Source: Chondrosia reniformis (Eukaryota > Porifera > Demospongiae > Chondrillida > Chondrillidae). From it: a stretch of DNA of 64,000 bases. Positions 25,164-36,959 of the stretch are shown piece after piece. Numbering within the stretch: the first letter of the stretch is position 1; every line of letters begins with the position of its first letter. The notes beneath the pieces are model-generated. The model ran no database searches, was not told the origin of the DNA, and was given only the letters and a program-made list of their open reading frames with translations. The stretch covers positions 465,401 through 529,400 of the forward strand of contig OX359198.1 in NCBI GenBank assembly GCA_947172415.1, written 5' to 3'. Both the position numbers and the translations under genes were made by a program.

Positions 25164-26522
25164 ATGGCAGACATATTCTCTGATGAACAAAGTGATGCTG
25201 CAAGCCTTATAGAAAAGCAATCTTTAATATCAGCATACCATATTGATATTACCAAACATTGTAGAGAACTTTTGGGAGCAGATCTGCCAAAGAATGGGAA
25301 AAAGGCAATACAGAAATTCCTCACAGAGTAAGCTTACAAATGTAACTGTTAATATGCATGGAATGTATAATACACAGAACCATGTGCAGGAGAAAAATCT
25401 TGTATCCTCATCCAAAGTTCTCACTAGGTTTAGTTCCCTATTATAGTATATATAGATTTTTTACTTTAAACTAGATGTACGTATGTATATATAGCATGTA
25501 TATTAATATTACAGTCAGATTAAGCTTATAGATAGACTATGATTGGTACATATGTGTATACTGTATAACTGTATGTCATAATTTGAATTACTTACTTCTT
25601 TCATCTTTCAAGATATCTTGTAGAAATGGACATGATCAAATTACAGGAATTTGTGAGGATGATTAATTTTGATGTCAGTAACTTATTAGAAGACAAACAA
25701 CTTCTAAGGGAAACTCTAAAGGAATTGGCTGACAATGCAAAGGAAAGACAGACATCTTCCTCCCATGTTAGGAAGATGCTGAGAAAGATTGCAAATGAGC
25801 TAAGCAGTGTGGAAAGTACGTTAAGAAAGCGGCTGCAGCTGCAAGAAAAATGTGAAGACGCTGATGGAAAAGAAAAAAAGATTTCTACAGAAGGGAAGAG
25901 AAGAATCCGTCAGGTTTCATGTGTGATTGGATTGATTATTTTGGCTGTTGTTATTGGCACTGGGATTGGTGCAGGGATTGGTGCTGCTGGAGCTGCAATA
26001 GTTGCCAGCGGTGGAATGGCATCTATCCCTATAGGTGCAGGCATTGGGGCTGGAGCTGGGGCACTCGCTGGTGTACTATGTGGTGTAAGTGGAAGTGTCT
26101 GTTACTGTGTCTTGAGCAAGAAAGATTTGAAGCAGACAGTTGATGAATTAAAAACTCTCATTGGCAAGCTGCAAAAAGTCCAAGAGCAGCTGACAGAAAT
26201 AGAGGGAGAGTGGATCCGTATTGTGACACTAGTTGAGGATATTAAAAATAAAGCGAAAGGAATCAAACAGAAATCCCATCCCACAATTGTAAAACGGAAA
26301 CTGGAATTATTGCAAGGAATTGTATTGAGTAATTTGAAGGAAAAAGTTTCACTCATGGCAGAAGCTCAAAAAAACATAAATCCTAAAGAAACTCGTGTTA
26401 CACGATTAAAAGTGCCCGTACAGGAGAGTATATCAAATCAAGTACTCACTTATAACAGACAGACTGAGGAAGTTACAGTCTCTCGTCCGACATCTACATC
26501 TTCACAATCATCAATTGCATGA
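25164..26522 (+). CDS. Coiled-coil / glycine-zipper membrane protein A
   Basis: Function not recognised. Exons 25164-25327 and 25613-26522 encode 357 residues; the junction gives LTE|YLVEMDM in frame. Residues 1-150 look helical and charged. A strongly hydrophobic stretch with GxxxG-type spacing follows at about 152-215 (VIGLIILAVVIGTGIGAG, then AGAAIVASGGMASIPIGAG, then GALAGVLCGVSGSVCYCV), long enough for a helical hairpin. A long coiled coil follows (KKDLKQTVDELKTLIGKLQ onwards), then a Ser/Thr-rich tail. There is no signal peptide. The helix, glycine-rich hairpin, helix layout resembles apolipoprotein L-type or other pore-forming helical proteins; that is structural analogy only. Protein B at 39450-40742 has the same layout and the same two-exon structure. 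Confidence 0.85.
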
Positions 26523-26781
26523 CAATCTATCTTCTTATTTCTAACAAATAAGGTTTTGTTTAATATAACATGGCATCACTTCTGTAACCCAGCTGCTTTA
26601 TTGTACGTATATTTATCATGTTTTGATTGTAATTGAAGCCTAAATCTCCAGTTTAACATAACATGGCATATTAACATGCACAATATATATGTAGATATAC
26701 GTACAGTCTTCATGCATTCCTTTTATTTGTATAACAGCAAACTTATTTGGCTTAACAACTGAAACTTATAAAAACACTAAT
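26523..26781. other. Converging 3' ends of protein A and SART3
   Basis: A short tail-to-tail interval holding the 3' untranslated regions of both genes; nothing else seen. Confidence 0.6.
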
Positions 26782-29700
26782 TCAGTTCTTCATGAAAAGC
26801 TTTTTAAAATCGTCATTTGACATTCCTGCTTGTACAGGTGCAGTATCTTTGTCTTCCTCAGCTGCTGGAGAGGAGGAGGAGGGCTTGACACTGCCCACCT
26901 GGACCTTAGTGTGACGGCGGGACCTATAGAGTGCAAATAATTTTTCTTCATTCCTTCACTATACAACTCCACGCATGCGTAAACATGACAATACCATATA
27001 TGGAAACATTTTCTACTTACACTGCAGTTGGAATCAGTCTCGGTGGGGGCATTTCCTTCCTGCCTGCACCTGATGTTTCCATGGCAACAGTACTCCTCCC
27101 CTTCTTGGGAGGGTTAGATATGGCCACTGATATAGTCCTTCCCTCCAGGAGTGATTCATTCAACTTGAGGACAGCACCTGAGGCAGCAGTCTGGAACAAT
27201 GAGATATGATTGGACAGTATACAATACAGTATACTCACAACTGTACACTGTATTGAATATGTAGTATATACACAAATTGAACATGATAACACACAAACTA
27301 CAGACATAATCCTATATTCAGTCCATGTTCGTTATCAGTAATTGATGAGCATGCAAAGTTACGTACAACGTAAGCGTAACTACATACAGTAGAGGAAGAA
27401 AGTCTGGATCAATCAGACATCTAATGGTTATTAGAGTTCTACCTTACTCTATTACATGCAGATTATCATGGAGACAGTCTACTTCACTGCCTTACTTGAG
27501 TCCATGTCCAATAACAAGAAAAGATTAATGAACGCAAGAACATGCTTAATTGTGTTTATAAGACATTAGAAGACCTTGATCTACCTATCCTAGTACACAA
27601 ATACAACTCAATTAGGGGTAGCCATAGATTGTCAGAGCTCTTACAAGTACTTATAAGTTGGGAATGTCCCTTGGGAACCACCAGTGGAATGTAAACAAAC
27701 TATCTAGTCACGTTTGTTAATTATGATAGGAACAGGGCTACTACAGCACAATCTGTAATACAATTCACTACCTCACCTCCTCCTCAAATTCCACGTAAGC
27801 AATTCCCTTTCTCCTCCCCTTGCTGTGAGTGACCATTCTCACCTGTTTTACTGTTCCTACCTGTATGACAGATGACACAGTGACTGATCTGTATGACAGA
27901 TGACACAGTGACTGATCTGTATGACAGATGACACAGTGACTGATCTGTATGACAGATGACACAGTGACTGATACGCACAGTCAGTATATTCACTTGACTG
28001 ACACAGTATGACCATCAATAAATGATATTACTTATGTACAAATACGTAGTATAAAATATAATCTATTTTATTGGACAATCTAGCACACTATCACGTATAG
28101 ATCAAACTTCCAATTATTGCAACGTTTCGCCCATCTCGGAACACTCAGCATGCCTAACAATTGTCATAATAAATAGTGTAAAACTTGAGAAGTGAAACTC
28201 TAAACAGAGTCTCGACTACGTAGTTGCAGAGGAGGAGAATCAGATATGAATGTATTAACAATAACTGATAATTATTTAGAGCATCAGCAACACTTATTGA
28301 ACACGTTTGAATGTTTCGACCCTTGGGTCTTTATCAGCAGAAGTCAAACAACTACATATTCAAAATCTTTGTAAGCGATCAGCTTTACTAGTCGCAGCTA
28401 TGAGGTTGACAACAAAACCATAAACAAATACACTTGCACTTGCATGAGATCAAGATGTTGTTACAAAACTACTTGTTGTAACTATATAAACTTTGAAAGT
28501 CAAAAGATCTCTCAATTACCTCATTGACAAAGATTGCAAAGTAATTGTGTTAGGACAATTTAATTATATTGAGTGAATACCTGTTGGAACAGATCCTTCA
28601 CTTTATCTTCGTCTTGTGAAAATGGTAAGTTGGACACAAACACTGTATTCTTGTCAATTCCACTTGGAAACTAAATATATGAAATAGAAATGGCAGCCAG
28701 AACTGGTCAATGTATAGTGAGTGTGCTCTACAACAATCTAAAATAACAGATGTTGATACTTGTATAGATACTACGGTTCCTAATTAAAGGGGCTTACCCT
28801 AGGGGCAGGTTTCTCCACCTTTTCCTTCTTCTGGCTGTCACATGGGGACACGTACACTTGACGACCATAAAAGGAAGTTCTATCCATTAACAAAGCACTC
28901 TCTACTGCTGCCTGTAATAAGATATAATAAATTGCAGACACATGTAGTTGTTACCATGGCAACTGTAGTGCCCCCGCAAACTTTTATCGGGTTACATTTC
29001 AAATATGGAAATCCAGATTGGGAATGCTCACTTTATTAGAAAACTGAACATAAGCATAGGCAAAAGGTTTTGGGGATTTTCCCTTTTTAGACTTGACCAC
29101 CCTGACGTCCTCAATATCTCCGCAGTTGCCAAATATGGTCTGTACTTCACTGCTCTTTGTAACAAACGGCAGGTTGCTTACAAATACCGTTCGTACATCA
29201 TCAGCTACTGTTGGAGGGCGTGTCTCAGAAAGAGGTGTGGCTTTATCAGCCATAGCCTCAGACTCTGGCACTGAAGCTGTATAATACATTCATAGATGAG
29301 ATAATTATATTCATAGATGAGATAATTATATTCATATACCTTTACTTCTCTTTGCTGATGGTACACCATCATCTTTACCAGAAGTGGGTGTGGCATTATT
29401 GGAGCCAGAAAGAGGCGTGTCATCATCACACTGAGTGGATGCATATAGTGAAATATTAGTACATTCATAGCATGACATGGATACCATATCAGGATGGCAG
29501 AGGTGAATTAATAAAGAAATGTTCACTTTAATAAAGTCTTTGAACTGTCGTTTCCTTCCTAGTCTTTCAGTCTTATTCTCTTCACTTCTTCCATCCTTGA
29601 TCTTTCTCCTCCTCTGCAAAGTGAAAACACAACATATATGCAATACACTATAAGGTATATGTAATACATAATATATAGATACATACATAAATACATTTAG

Positions 29701-32700
29701 AGGCCAATCAATATGTAGAATCTAATAAACACCACCAGTTTACCATTTCCTTCTCTCTAGGTTCGGCCATCTTTTCCTTCTTCCTTTCCAGTTTCTCTCT
29801 TTTTGCACAGATCCTTTCCTCAGCCGTCACAACACTGTCAAGACTTCCCTCCAACCTCTCAAAACTCAGAAAGGACTCAAACACCTTTTCTGCATCATCG
29901 TATACTCTATCAACAGCACGTTTGTACAAGGAGAGACACTTTGTCTTGTCACCATGGTACCTGATGGTGAGAGAAAGATTAGGAAAGATTAAGAGTAGAG
30001 AATTCATCTTTTCAAAAGAAGTGATTCATCTTAATAAATCTCTATCATAAGGTATGCTCTACTAGACCTGACTTGGCTAGTACAATTGTACAATCACCTT
30101 TCTAGATTGACGTACTCCAGCCACATTTCAGCTCTGGAAGAATTACTCTTGAGAATCTCCTCATACAATTCTCTGCTCCTATCCAGGTTGCCAAGGTAAC
30201 GAGCCTCAATCTGTGCCTCATACCTATGTAGGGTCCACTTGGGATCCCCTTCAGCTCCAAATTCTGAAATAAATACACATATTGATATATAGGTAGTACT
30301 AATGTTGCACAACATTGCGTAACTTTTACAAGTATGGCAGTTCTGTAAAAAGTGACTGACTGTCAAAGAGACTCTTTTTTGCTCTTTTAAAGATCTTTCT
30401 CAGTTTCTTTACATCTAGTGACTCCTTTGCATTCCAGTCTACCACTGCTCTCTGTTTATACTCACAGTAACACATCCACATCCGGAGATGGTCCCCGGGG
30501 GTCGAAAAGTTACCAGATAAAGCTTTCTCGAAATTTACTAAACAATTGAATTTAAAAATGAGAGTAATGTAGACATGACCATATTTAGCTGACCAATCAC
30601 TTCATCCCTCTCAGATCCCATTCTCTCGATGGCCCTCACAAGACTGATCCACAACTCAGCAGACCAGGGACAGTTTCTGACCGATCGGTGATGAGCAGAC
30701 AGAACTATCTCCTTAACTTTCAAAGAGGAGTCCTACGAGCAATGAGACACAGAGTGTTACAAAAACAATAGACAATAGGAGATCACATGCAGGGTAATAA
30801 TAATGAATAATAAAGGAGACTACAGAAGACTATACACGTGCTTATACAATCAATACGTAGGTAATGCAGTTTGTCAAATAATATAAAACATGGACAGACT
30901 TGCTCTACATCTGCTATATTCTCTGAAATCAAACTGAACAATCTAATTTATAGTAGGGAAATACATTGCCTATATTAGTTGTAGGAAGTACTATATAGAT
31001 GTCACTACACACAGTATTCAATGGGAGACTAGTACATAACATACGTATGACTTCTCCCGGACATGATCAGTGATTACCATACCATGCCATACATAATTAT
31101 TTAACAGGATGCACTATATGTATGTACATATATGTAGTTCTGATTACCAGATGCTTGAGATATTCCAACCAGAGATCGTCCTTCAGACAATGAACTGATA
31201 GTGCCCTCTCGTAGAGACAAGAGATTCTTGCTAAATCTTTACACTTCAGCTCATACAAAATGTACTCTCTAAATGTCTCCAATGATGGCACCTCTGACAT
31301 GCTCTAATTGGACAGAGGGAGGGCAGTGGAGGGGCAAGAGAAAGGGGGAGGGGCAAGAGAAAGGGGGAGGGGCAGGAGAAAGGGGGAGGGGCAGGAGAAA
31401 GGGGAGGGGCAAGAGAAGGGGGAGGGGCAGGAGAAAGGGGAGGGGCAAGAGAAGGGGGATGGGCAAGAGAAAGGGGAGGGGCAAGAGAAGGGGGAGGGGC
31501 AAGAGAAAGGGGAGGGGCAAGAGAAAGAGGGAGGGGCAAGAGAAAGGGGGGAGCAAGAGAAGGGGGATGGGCAAGAGAAAGGGGGAGGGGCAAGAGAAAG
31601 GGGGGAGCAAGAGAAAGAGGGAGGGGCAAGAGAAAGGGGGGAGCAAGAGAAAGGGGATGGGCAAGAGAAAGAGGGAGGGGCAAGAGAAAGGGGGGAGCAA
31701 GAGAAGGGGGATGGGCAAGAGAAAGAGGGAGGGGCAGGAGAAAGGGGGAGGGGGAGGGGCAGGAGAAAGGGGGGGAGCAAGAGAAGGGGGATGGGCAAGA
31801 GAAAGGGGGGAGCAAGAGAAGGGGGATGGGCAAGAGAAAGAGGGAGGGGCAGGAGAAAGGGGGGGGAGCAAGAGAAAGGGGATGGGCAAGAGAAAGGGGA
31901 GGAGCAAGAGAAGGGGGATGGGCAAGAGAAAGGGGAGGGGCAGGAGAAAGGGGAGGGGCAAGAGAAGGGGGATGGGCAAGAGAAAGGGGAGGGGCAGGAG
32001 AAAGGGGAGGGGCAGAAAGAAGGGAGAGGGGCAGGAGAAAGGGGAGGGGCAGGAGAAAGGGGAGGGGCAGGAAGAAGGGAGAGGGGCAAGAGAAAGGGGG
32101 AGGGGCAGGAGAAAGGGGGGGAGCAAGAGAAAGGGGAGGGGAAGGAGAAAAGGGGAGGAGCAAAAAGATGGATAAACTGACCAACTCTTTTTCAAAAGGT
32201 TCAATTTCCTTTAATTTCTTCAAAGCCATTCCGTAAGTCTGTAATTTATTTTCATCCATCACTTCACTGCCAAATTCATTGTACTCTACCAGTGTAGATT
32301 CCATGCCTAGCAAATTAATATAAATACAAGAGAGGGGTATCACTTACCTAGGAGGGGTATCACTTACCTAGGAGGGGTATCACTTACCTAGGAGGGGTAT
32401 CACTTACCTAGGAGGGGTATCACTTACCTAGGAGGGGTATCACTTACCTAGGAGGGGTATCACTTACCTAGGAGGGGTATCACTTACCTAGGAGGGGTAT
32501 CACTTACCTAGGAGGGGTATCACTTACCTAGGAGGGGTATCGCCAACTGTCTCTTGAACAACTTATCTACTCTGTCATACTGAGCTTTTCTGTTGGAAAT
32601 ATCACAATTCATGTTAAACAGTATAATGTACTGTACCAGGATTTAAATACTTACATGCTTTTAACTAGCTCTTCATCACTCTCTTCCTCCTGCTGCATGC

Positions 32701-34245
32701 CTTGCATTGAAGAGAGAATGACCATCTCAAAGGCACGATAAGAGTCCCAAATAAGAGACCCCTGGATACAAATAAGAGGGTCTTAATTCTATCTAAATAA
32801 GAGGTCCATTGTACTATTAAGAGACCCCTGGATACAAATAAGATACCTTTAGATGGACATACATCATGCCAAAATAAGAGCCCTTTGTATACATATTAAA
32901 GAAGGTTCTAACCTTGGTCACATGATGACCACATGACAATATCGCTCTTTCAAACACTTTTCTTGGAAATTCAGTCCCTTCTTCAAATTCATACATTTTA
33001 TCAACTGCAAACTGACCAAACAACACCCAAACACCAGGAGCTGCAGGAAGAGAGAGAAGAAGAGAAAAGGAATTACACAAAGAGAAACTATTGACAAAAT
33101 CTACAAAAATTTGGAAAGAGGTAAATTTGTTTCTTTTTCATTTATAATCTTGTTACAGTTCTATAATACTGTAAAATCCTTAATATTAGCACGCCATTAA
33201 TATTAGTGAAAGTAGCAATTTTTATCATTCTCCAACATTTATGGTTGCTAAAATGTTCATTATTATGCATCCACAGTAGTGTGGAGCAAGTATTTACAAC
33301 AAAACAAATTTAATGGACACTAATAAGTCATATACGGTAAAACATTAAATGCTCAGTACTATTGGATGCTAATATTAAGGGTTTTACAGCATGTGTTGCG
33401 GTATAGATCTGGTATATACCTATGTAGTCGTCCACAGCCTTCTCAAAGAGTGCTCTGATGTCTGAGAGAGCTTCTGGTAAGTCAGCCAATGGGAGCTCAT
33501 CTTGTAACCATGACAACCACATCTCTACAGATGAATGAAAACATAAAACAGTCAACCAATGGTTGCCTTGGTTACCACATAGTGTAGTAGATTCTATTAC
33601 TATTATCATTAAAGGTATATATCTATAACAGAATAAGGATTCCTTATAACTGCGCTGCATCCCAAAGGTATATATCTCTTCAGCATACTGATTCATATAA
33701 ATGGAAAATTAATATATACCTGTATATTCACCACCTGTGGAACTCAGCCAGATGGTCTTAATATACAGGTGGTCGTTAGCACTGGTTACACTGTATACAT
33801 ACATGTGTGTACAAAGTTTAGAATGAGTGAATATTTGTATAATCCATGATACCTATATATGAATACAGTACATCAGCTACCTCATTAGCAAACTATCGAT
33901 ACATGTGTGTTTAAGATAAAAATGGAGTCCAACATGATTGACCTTCTGTAAAGGGAAATATTTCATGCATCGCCTCTCTCGCCTTTCTCACCGCATCCAG
34001 ATCGCCAGTAGTACGAAGGAGAGAGATCAGCTCTTTATGGCTGTCGTAATGATAAGGGTTTGCCTCAATCTGCAGCAATAGCGGAATTACACAACATCGC
34101 ATGGCCTAAGATTAGACAAGAAACATACCTTCCACTTAAGTTCTTGAATTTTCTGCAACAGTTCCTCAGTGTTTTCGTCACTTTCCTCTGAACTGTCCGA
34201 GTCCATCACTTTTGTGTCCATCTCCGCATCATCGTCCTCAGCCAT
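26782..34245 (-). CDS. SART3: SART3, U4/U6 snRNP recycling factor, complete, 20 exons
   Basis: Nuclear RNA-binding protein that helps U4/U6 snRNP reassembly (Prp24-like role). Minus-strand exons in order: 34129-34245, 33943-34069, 33420-33524, 32913-33040, 32655-32761, 32528-32589, 32182-32306, 31148-31303, 30594-30732, 30361-30537, 30098-30263, 29744-29960, 29527-29613, 29340-29430, 29032-29276, 28798-28911, 28581-28670, 27777-27860, 27021-27190, 26782-26923. All are GT-AG and in frame, giving 882 residues (human 963). Seen: acidic N-terminus; HAT helical repeats (NPYHYDSHKELISLLR, EMWLSWLQDELP, LWLEYLKHL, RAEMWLEYVNLER); a basic stretch RRRKIKDGR; RRM1 (TVFVSNLPFV, FAYAYVQF); RRM2 (TVFVSNLPFS, GIAYVEF); and the conserved C-terminus MSNDDFKKLFMKN, matching the human MSNADFAKLFLRK. 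Introns carry several minisatellites, three of which include splice junctions. Confidence 0.95.
27861..27972 (-). repeat. 28 bp x 4 repeat containing the exon 18 splice acceptor of SART3
   Basis: Plus-strand unit ctgtatgacagatgacacag plus tgactgat. In transcript sense each unit ends in gtcatacag, the acceptor used by exon 18 (27777-27860), so four equivalent 3' splice sites lie in tandem. Confidence 0.9.
31311..32160 (+). repeat. Purine-rich minisatellite in SART3 intron 7
   Basis: About 850 bp of aggggcaagagaaaggggg-type units (17-20 bp), almost pure purine on the plus strand. The SART3 pre-mRNA is therefore a long C/T tract here. All six frames look open for hundreds of codons; none is a gene. 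Confidence 0.97.
32341..32540 (-). repeat. 20 bp x 10 tandem array of 5' splice sites in SART3
   Basis: Ten essentially perfect units cacttacctaggaggggtat. In transcript sense the unit is atacccctcctaggtaagtg, that is, the last exon 6 bases ATACCCCTCCTAG plus a consensus donor gtaagtg. The first unit in transcript order (32521-32540) is the real boundary of exon 6. Use of any later donor would read GGT AAG TGA and stop at once. Confidence 0.95.
32753..32843 (-). repeat. Duplicated splice acceptor of SART3 exon 5
   Basis: A 25 bp segment (aagagacccctggatacaaa plus taaga) at 32753-32777 contains the exon 5 acceptor and recurs exactly at 32819-32843, 66 bp upstream in transcript sense. Confidence 0.85.
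33169..33389. mobile_element. MITE-like element in SART3 intron 3
   Basis: Left end ctgtaaaatccttaatatta and right end taatattaagggttttacag are inverted repeats of about 22 bp around a 180 bp AT-rich interior. No open frame. Confidence 0.7.
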
Positions 34246-34635
34246 TTTATGTAGCAGGAGAAAGTATCACGGCCCCGCACCCTCGTGTATCATTTGCAAA
34301 TGCATAATTTACTATGTCTGCCTCGTTAAACCTCAAACTAGTTTCCAACTAAAACAGGAAACTGCATTCTCAGGTCATCATATCATGTACTAGTAACACT
34401 TGAAGCAATCATTAATTTCAGTATTCAAATGAATCAAACTTGTTATATATGCAAAGTGACCTGTTATATACTGTATATGTAATGTATAGTACAGTTCATG
34501 ATTTTTGATTATCATATGAACATATATCCTGCCTGTTGTTCCTTCATGTCACATATATATAGTGATCTAACTACAAACTGTACATTAGCATTGAATACGT
34601 ACAAGTCAATGCAATAATTAGGCAAGACATGTTTG

Positions 34636-34657
34636 GTTAGGGTTAGGGTTAGGGTTA
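34636..34657 (+). repeat. Short interstitial telomere-type repeat
   Basis: ggttagggttagggttaggg: three consecutive ttaggg units with partial flanks, in intergenic DNA. Confidence 0.9.
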
Positions 34658-34781
34658 TTCTGTATCTACACTAGCTGAGATTCAAATAGGACCAATGTTA
34701 GGGGTCAGAATTCAGACATTTCAGCCCTATCCAGAGCATTCTTCAGTGAATTAATAATCTACAATCAATAAATGTAAAATA

Positions 34782-35425
34782 TCATGCAGTGGAATTAGCA
34801 AACTAATAATAAAAAGTAATAGGAGGGGGGAAATGGGGGAGTCTACACAGATACATGTCATTGAAGAAAATTAGGCAAGCCATTTTGCAATTTCATCATG
34901 GGAATAAGTGTCTTTAGTGAAGAAACTGTTCAGGAGGTACTTTCAAAGGGAAGACTATACTAATTTGATTGGAGGTGGTGGCATGTAAACAGTGTATTGG
35001 AAGAACAGCCACCCCACCATCACCTTATGGACTGGAATCCACTTTTAGGATTACTGAGACATATTTGAATAAGCTATGAATAAAGTTAACAAAACAGAGC
35101 TAATGGTATATACCTGTATAAAATATAATACATATATATACCTGGTATATATGTACGAATACATTAAAAATGATGTTATATAGAATTGAAGTAACACATG
35201 TACAGGATCTAGATCTGATGAGAATGTGGAAGTATGTATAATATATGATTGGGGGTAACTGTATTTCTTGTAATCATTTGGGTACCTACATATCTTCCCA
35301 AACTAACACTTTAACTGTTTTGTTTAATTATATTCATTGCTTATAAATTCCCTTACTCCTACAGCATCCTACCTTTTTGGGAATGTACGTAATATGTAGT
35401 ACCATCCCTACTTCAACTATCATAC
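34782..35425 (+). repeat. Dispersed repeat R2, copy 1
   Basis: Nearly identical to 37751-38140 (atcatgcagtggaattagc onward) and, further on, to 38850-39015 (cttcccaaactaacacttta onward). Inverted, more diverged pieces lie at about 41745-42200 and 43140-43260. No open frame; family unknown. Confidence 0.8.
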
Positions 35426-35837
35426 AAGGTGCGCTGAAGCAATCTGTCCGTCAATGACCACATTTGGAAAGACATATCTTATTATTAACACTTCAATTAT
35501 TTGATCTACGTAGATGCATTTTTATCCTCATTTTTTATTTGACGCCCTAAAAACATCATACCATAACTCATTACATGTCACCTCTTCTATTTAAACTGGT
35601 TGTTTATTCATTTTCATCTTCATTTATTGCTGAAGAAGACCTATGGGTCGAAATGTCCTAATACTTTGATTAATAACAAGTGTTGGTGATGCTCAAATTA
35701 TAGCCAATTCATTATGAACACAACAAGTACAGTATAATGAATATAATCTAGTGTATGCATTTGTAACAACAAATAAATTCTAAATTTCTGGTTCTTGTTC
35801 ACAAATAACCTTTTCTACCTACTCTGTAATAAATAGA

Positions 35838-36920
35838 AATCCTATAGGAAACTAAACCAGGTGAGAGTGAGAACCATGCACGTACATGCAGTAACTACAG
35901 TATGGTAGTCAGTACAGTTTCATGAATATATATGGCTCTGTAAGAATTGAGTGTACTTGGACATGTTTATAAGAGTATGTAAGTAAGTAAAGGAACAGTT
36001 TTCCAGAACTCTTAACTCAATTCCTAATAGTCTGTGATCTAAGGGACCTGAAATAATGTTTTGTTAAATCAAATTCATGATTGCCATAACTCAGCTACTT
36101 TATGACTATTTGGGGTGTGAACAGGAGACAAGTTCCTTGGGGTTGTATAAACTGTATAAATAATTGTTATTCAGGTAAACATACTGTACTATACCAGTAC
36201 ATGTTCATGTACATATACCAGTGCATGGTCAATGTGATAGAAATCCTCATGCTCACTGTAATATATATTGTTACAATGGGCATGTTTGTATATAATATGT
36301 AGGTGATAGGTAAGAGTAGTGAGGTGGTGGGGGAGGGAGGAGATGAGGAGAAGTACCTCATCGCTACCAGTGAGCAGCCGATAGCTGCCTTCCACTGCGG
36401 GGACTGGATGGACCCCTCTGAGCTACCAAAGAGATACGCTGGCTTCTCCACCTGCTTCAGACAAGAGATGGGAGCACACGGCAGAGACACAAGAGGAATA
36501 TTCAGAGTCCACCAGTTTGAAAAGGTTGGCTAACAGATCTGAACTATATAGTTCATATATATATTTACCTCTGAAGAGTTGTGCATAAGAATATTTACAT
36601 ATACACATGATACATACATATTAAAAATAACATTAAAATTAAAAGCCTATAGAAAACTAAACCTGAAAACCAAGGATGGATACAGCAGGTGCACTTCATG
36701 AATATATACAGTATGGTCTGGGAAGAGTTGATATACTGTGTAAGTAAGTAAGCTTTCCTGAACTCTGAACTCAATTCCTAATAGACTGTGATCTAAGGGA
36801 CCTAAAATAATATTTTGTTAAATCAAATTCATGATTGGCATAACTCAGCTATTTGGGGTGTGAACATGGAGACAAATTGCTTGGGAGTATATAAACTGTA
36901 TAAGTAATTGTTTTGGGTAT
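35838..36920 (+). repeat. Direct duplication flanking the SerRS exon
   Basis: Left copy (35838-36180) and right copy (36645-36920) share, in order, actaaacc, catgaatatatat, aactcaattcctaatag, tgtgatctaagggacct, ttgttaaatcaaattcatga and ataaactgtataa. Divergence is about 10-15 percent with indels. Confidence 0.8.
36303..36524 (+). pseudogene. Orphan exon of cytosolic seryl-tRNA synthetase
   Basis: A 74-codon open stretch between a good acceptor (atatgtag) and a weak donor (gttggc). It reads [20 protein letters not shown], then [18 protein letters not shown], then the class II motif 2 region [20 protein letters not shown] and VHQFEK. This matches one internal segment of SerRS closely. I find no other SerRS exon within 2 kb on either side, so it cannot make a whole enzyme here. 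It may be a copied gene fragment or an assembly join. Near-identical intergenic sequence flanks it (about 35838-36180 and 36645-36920). The reading frame is intact. Confidence 0.8.
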
Positions 36921-36959
36921 AGTAGTAATAGATCAGTTTATTGGAGCTATCTGTAACGA

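Larger units (their letters stand above)
34246..36302. other. Intergenic, repeat-rich region upstream of SART3
   Basis: Contains the short ttaggg run, R2 copy 1, a tgaagaagacctatgggtcgaaatg-type motif near 35633 typical of Penelope-like 3' ends, and the left flanking duplicate (about 35838-36180) of the orphan exon. No other gene seen. Confidence 0.55.

Noticed and set aside
29005-29289. Plus-strand frames opposite SART3 exon 15
   Set aside because: Shadow of the RRM1-coding exon on the other strand.
31246-32343. Open frames of 260-365 codons on both strands (Pro/Leu-rich and Gly/Lys/Arg-rich)
   Set aside because: All six frames are open at once because the DNA is a purine-only minisatellite; the region is a SART3 intron.
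32341-32540. CRISPR-like array (20 bp direct repeats)
   Set aside because: Units are contiguous with no unique spacers, and the setting is a spliced animal gene.
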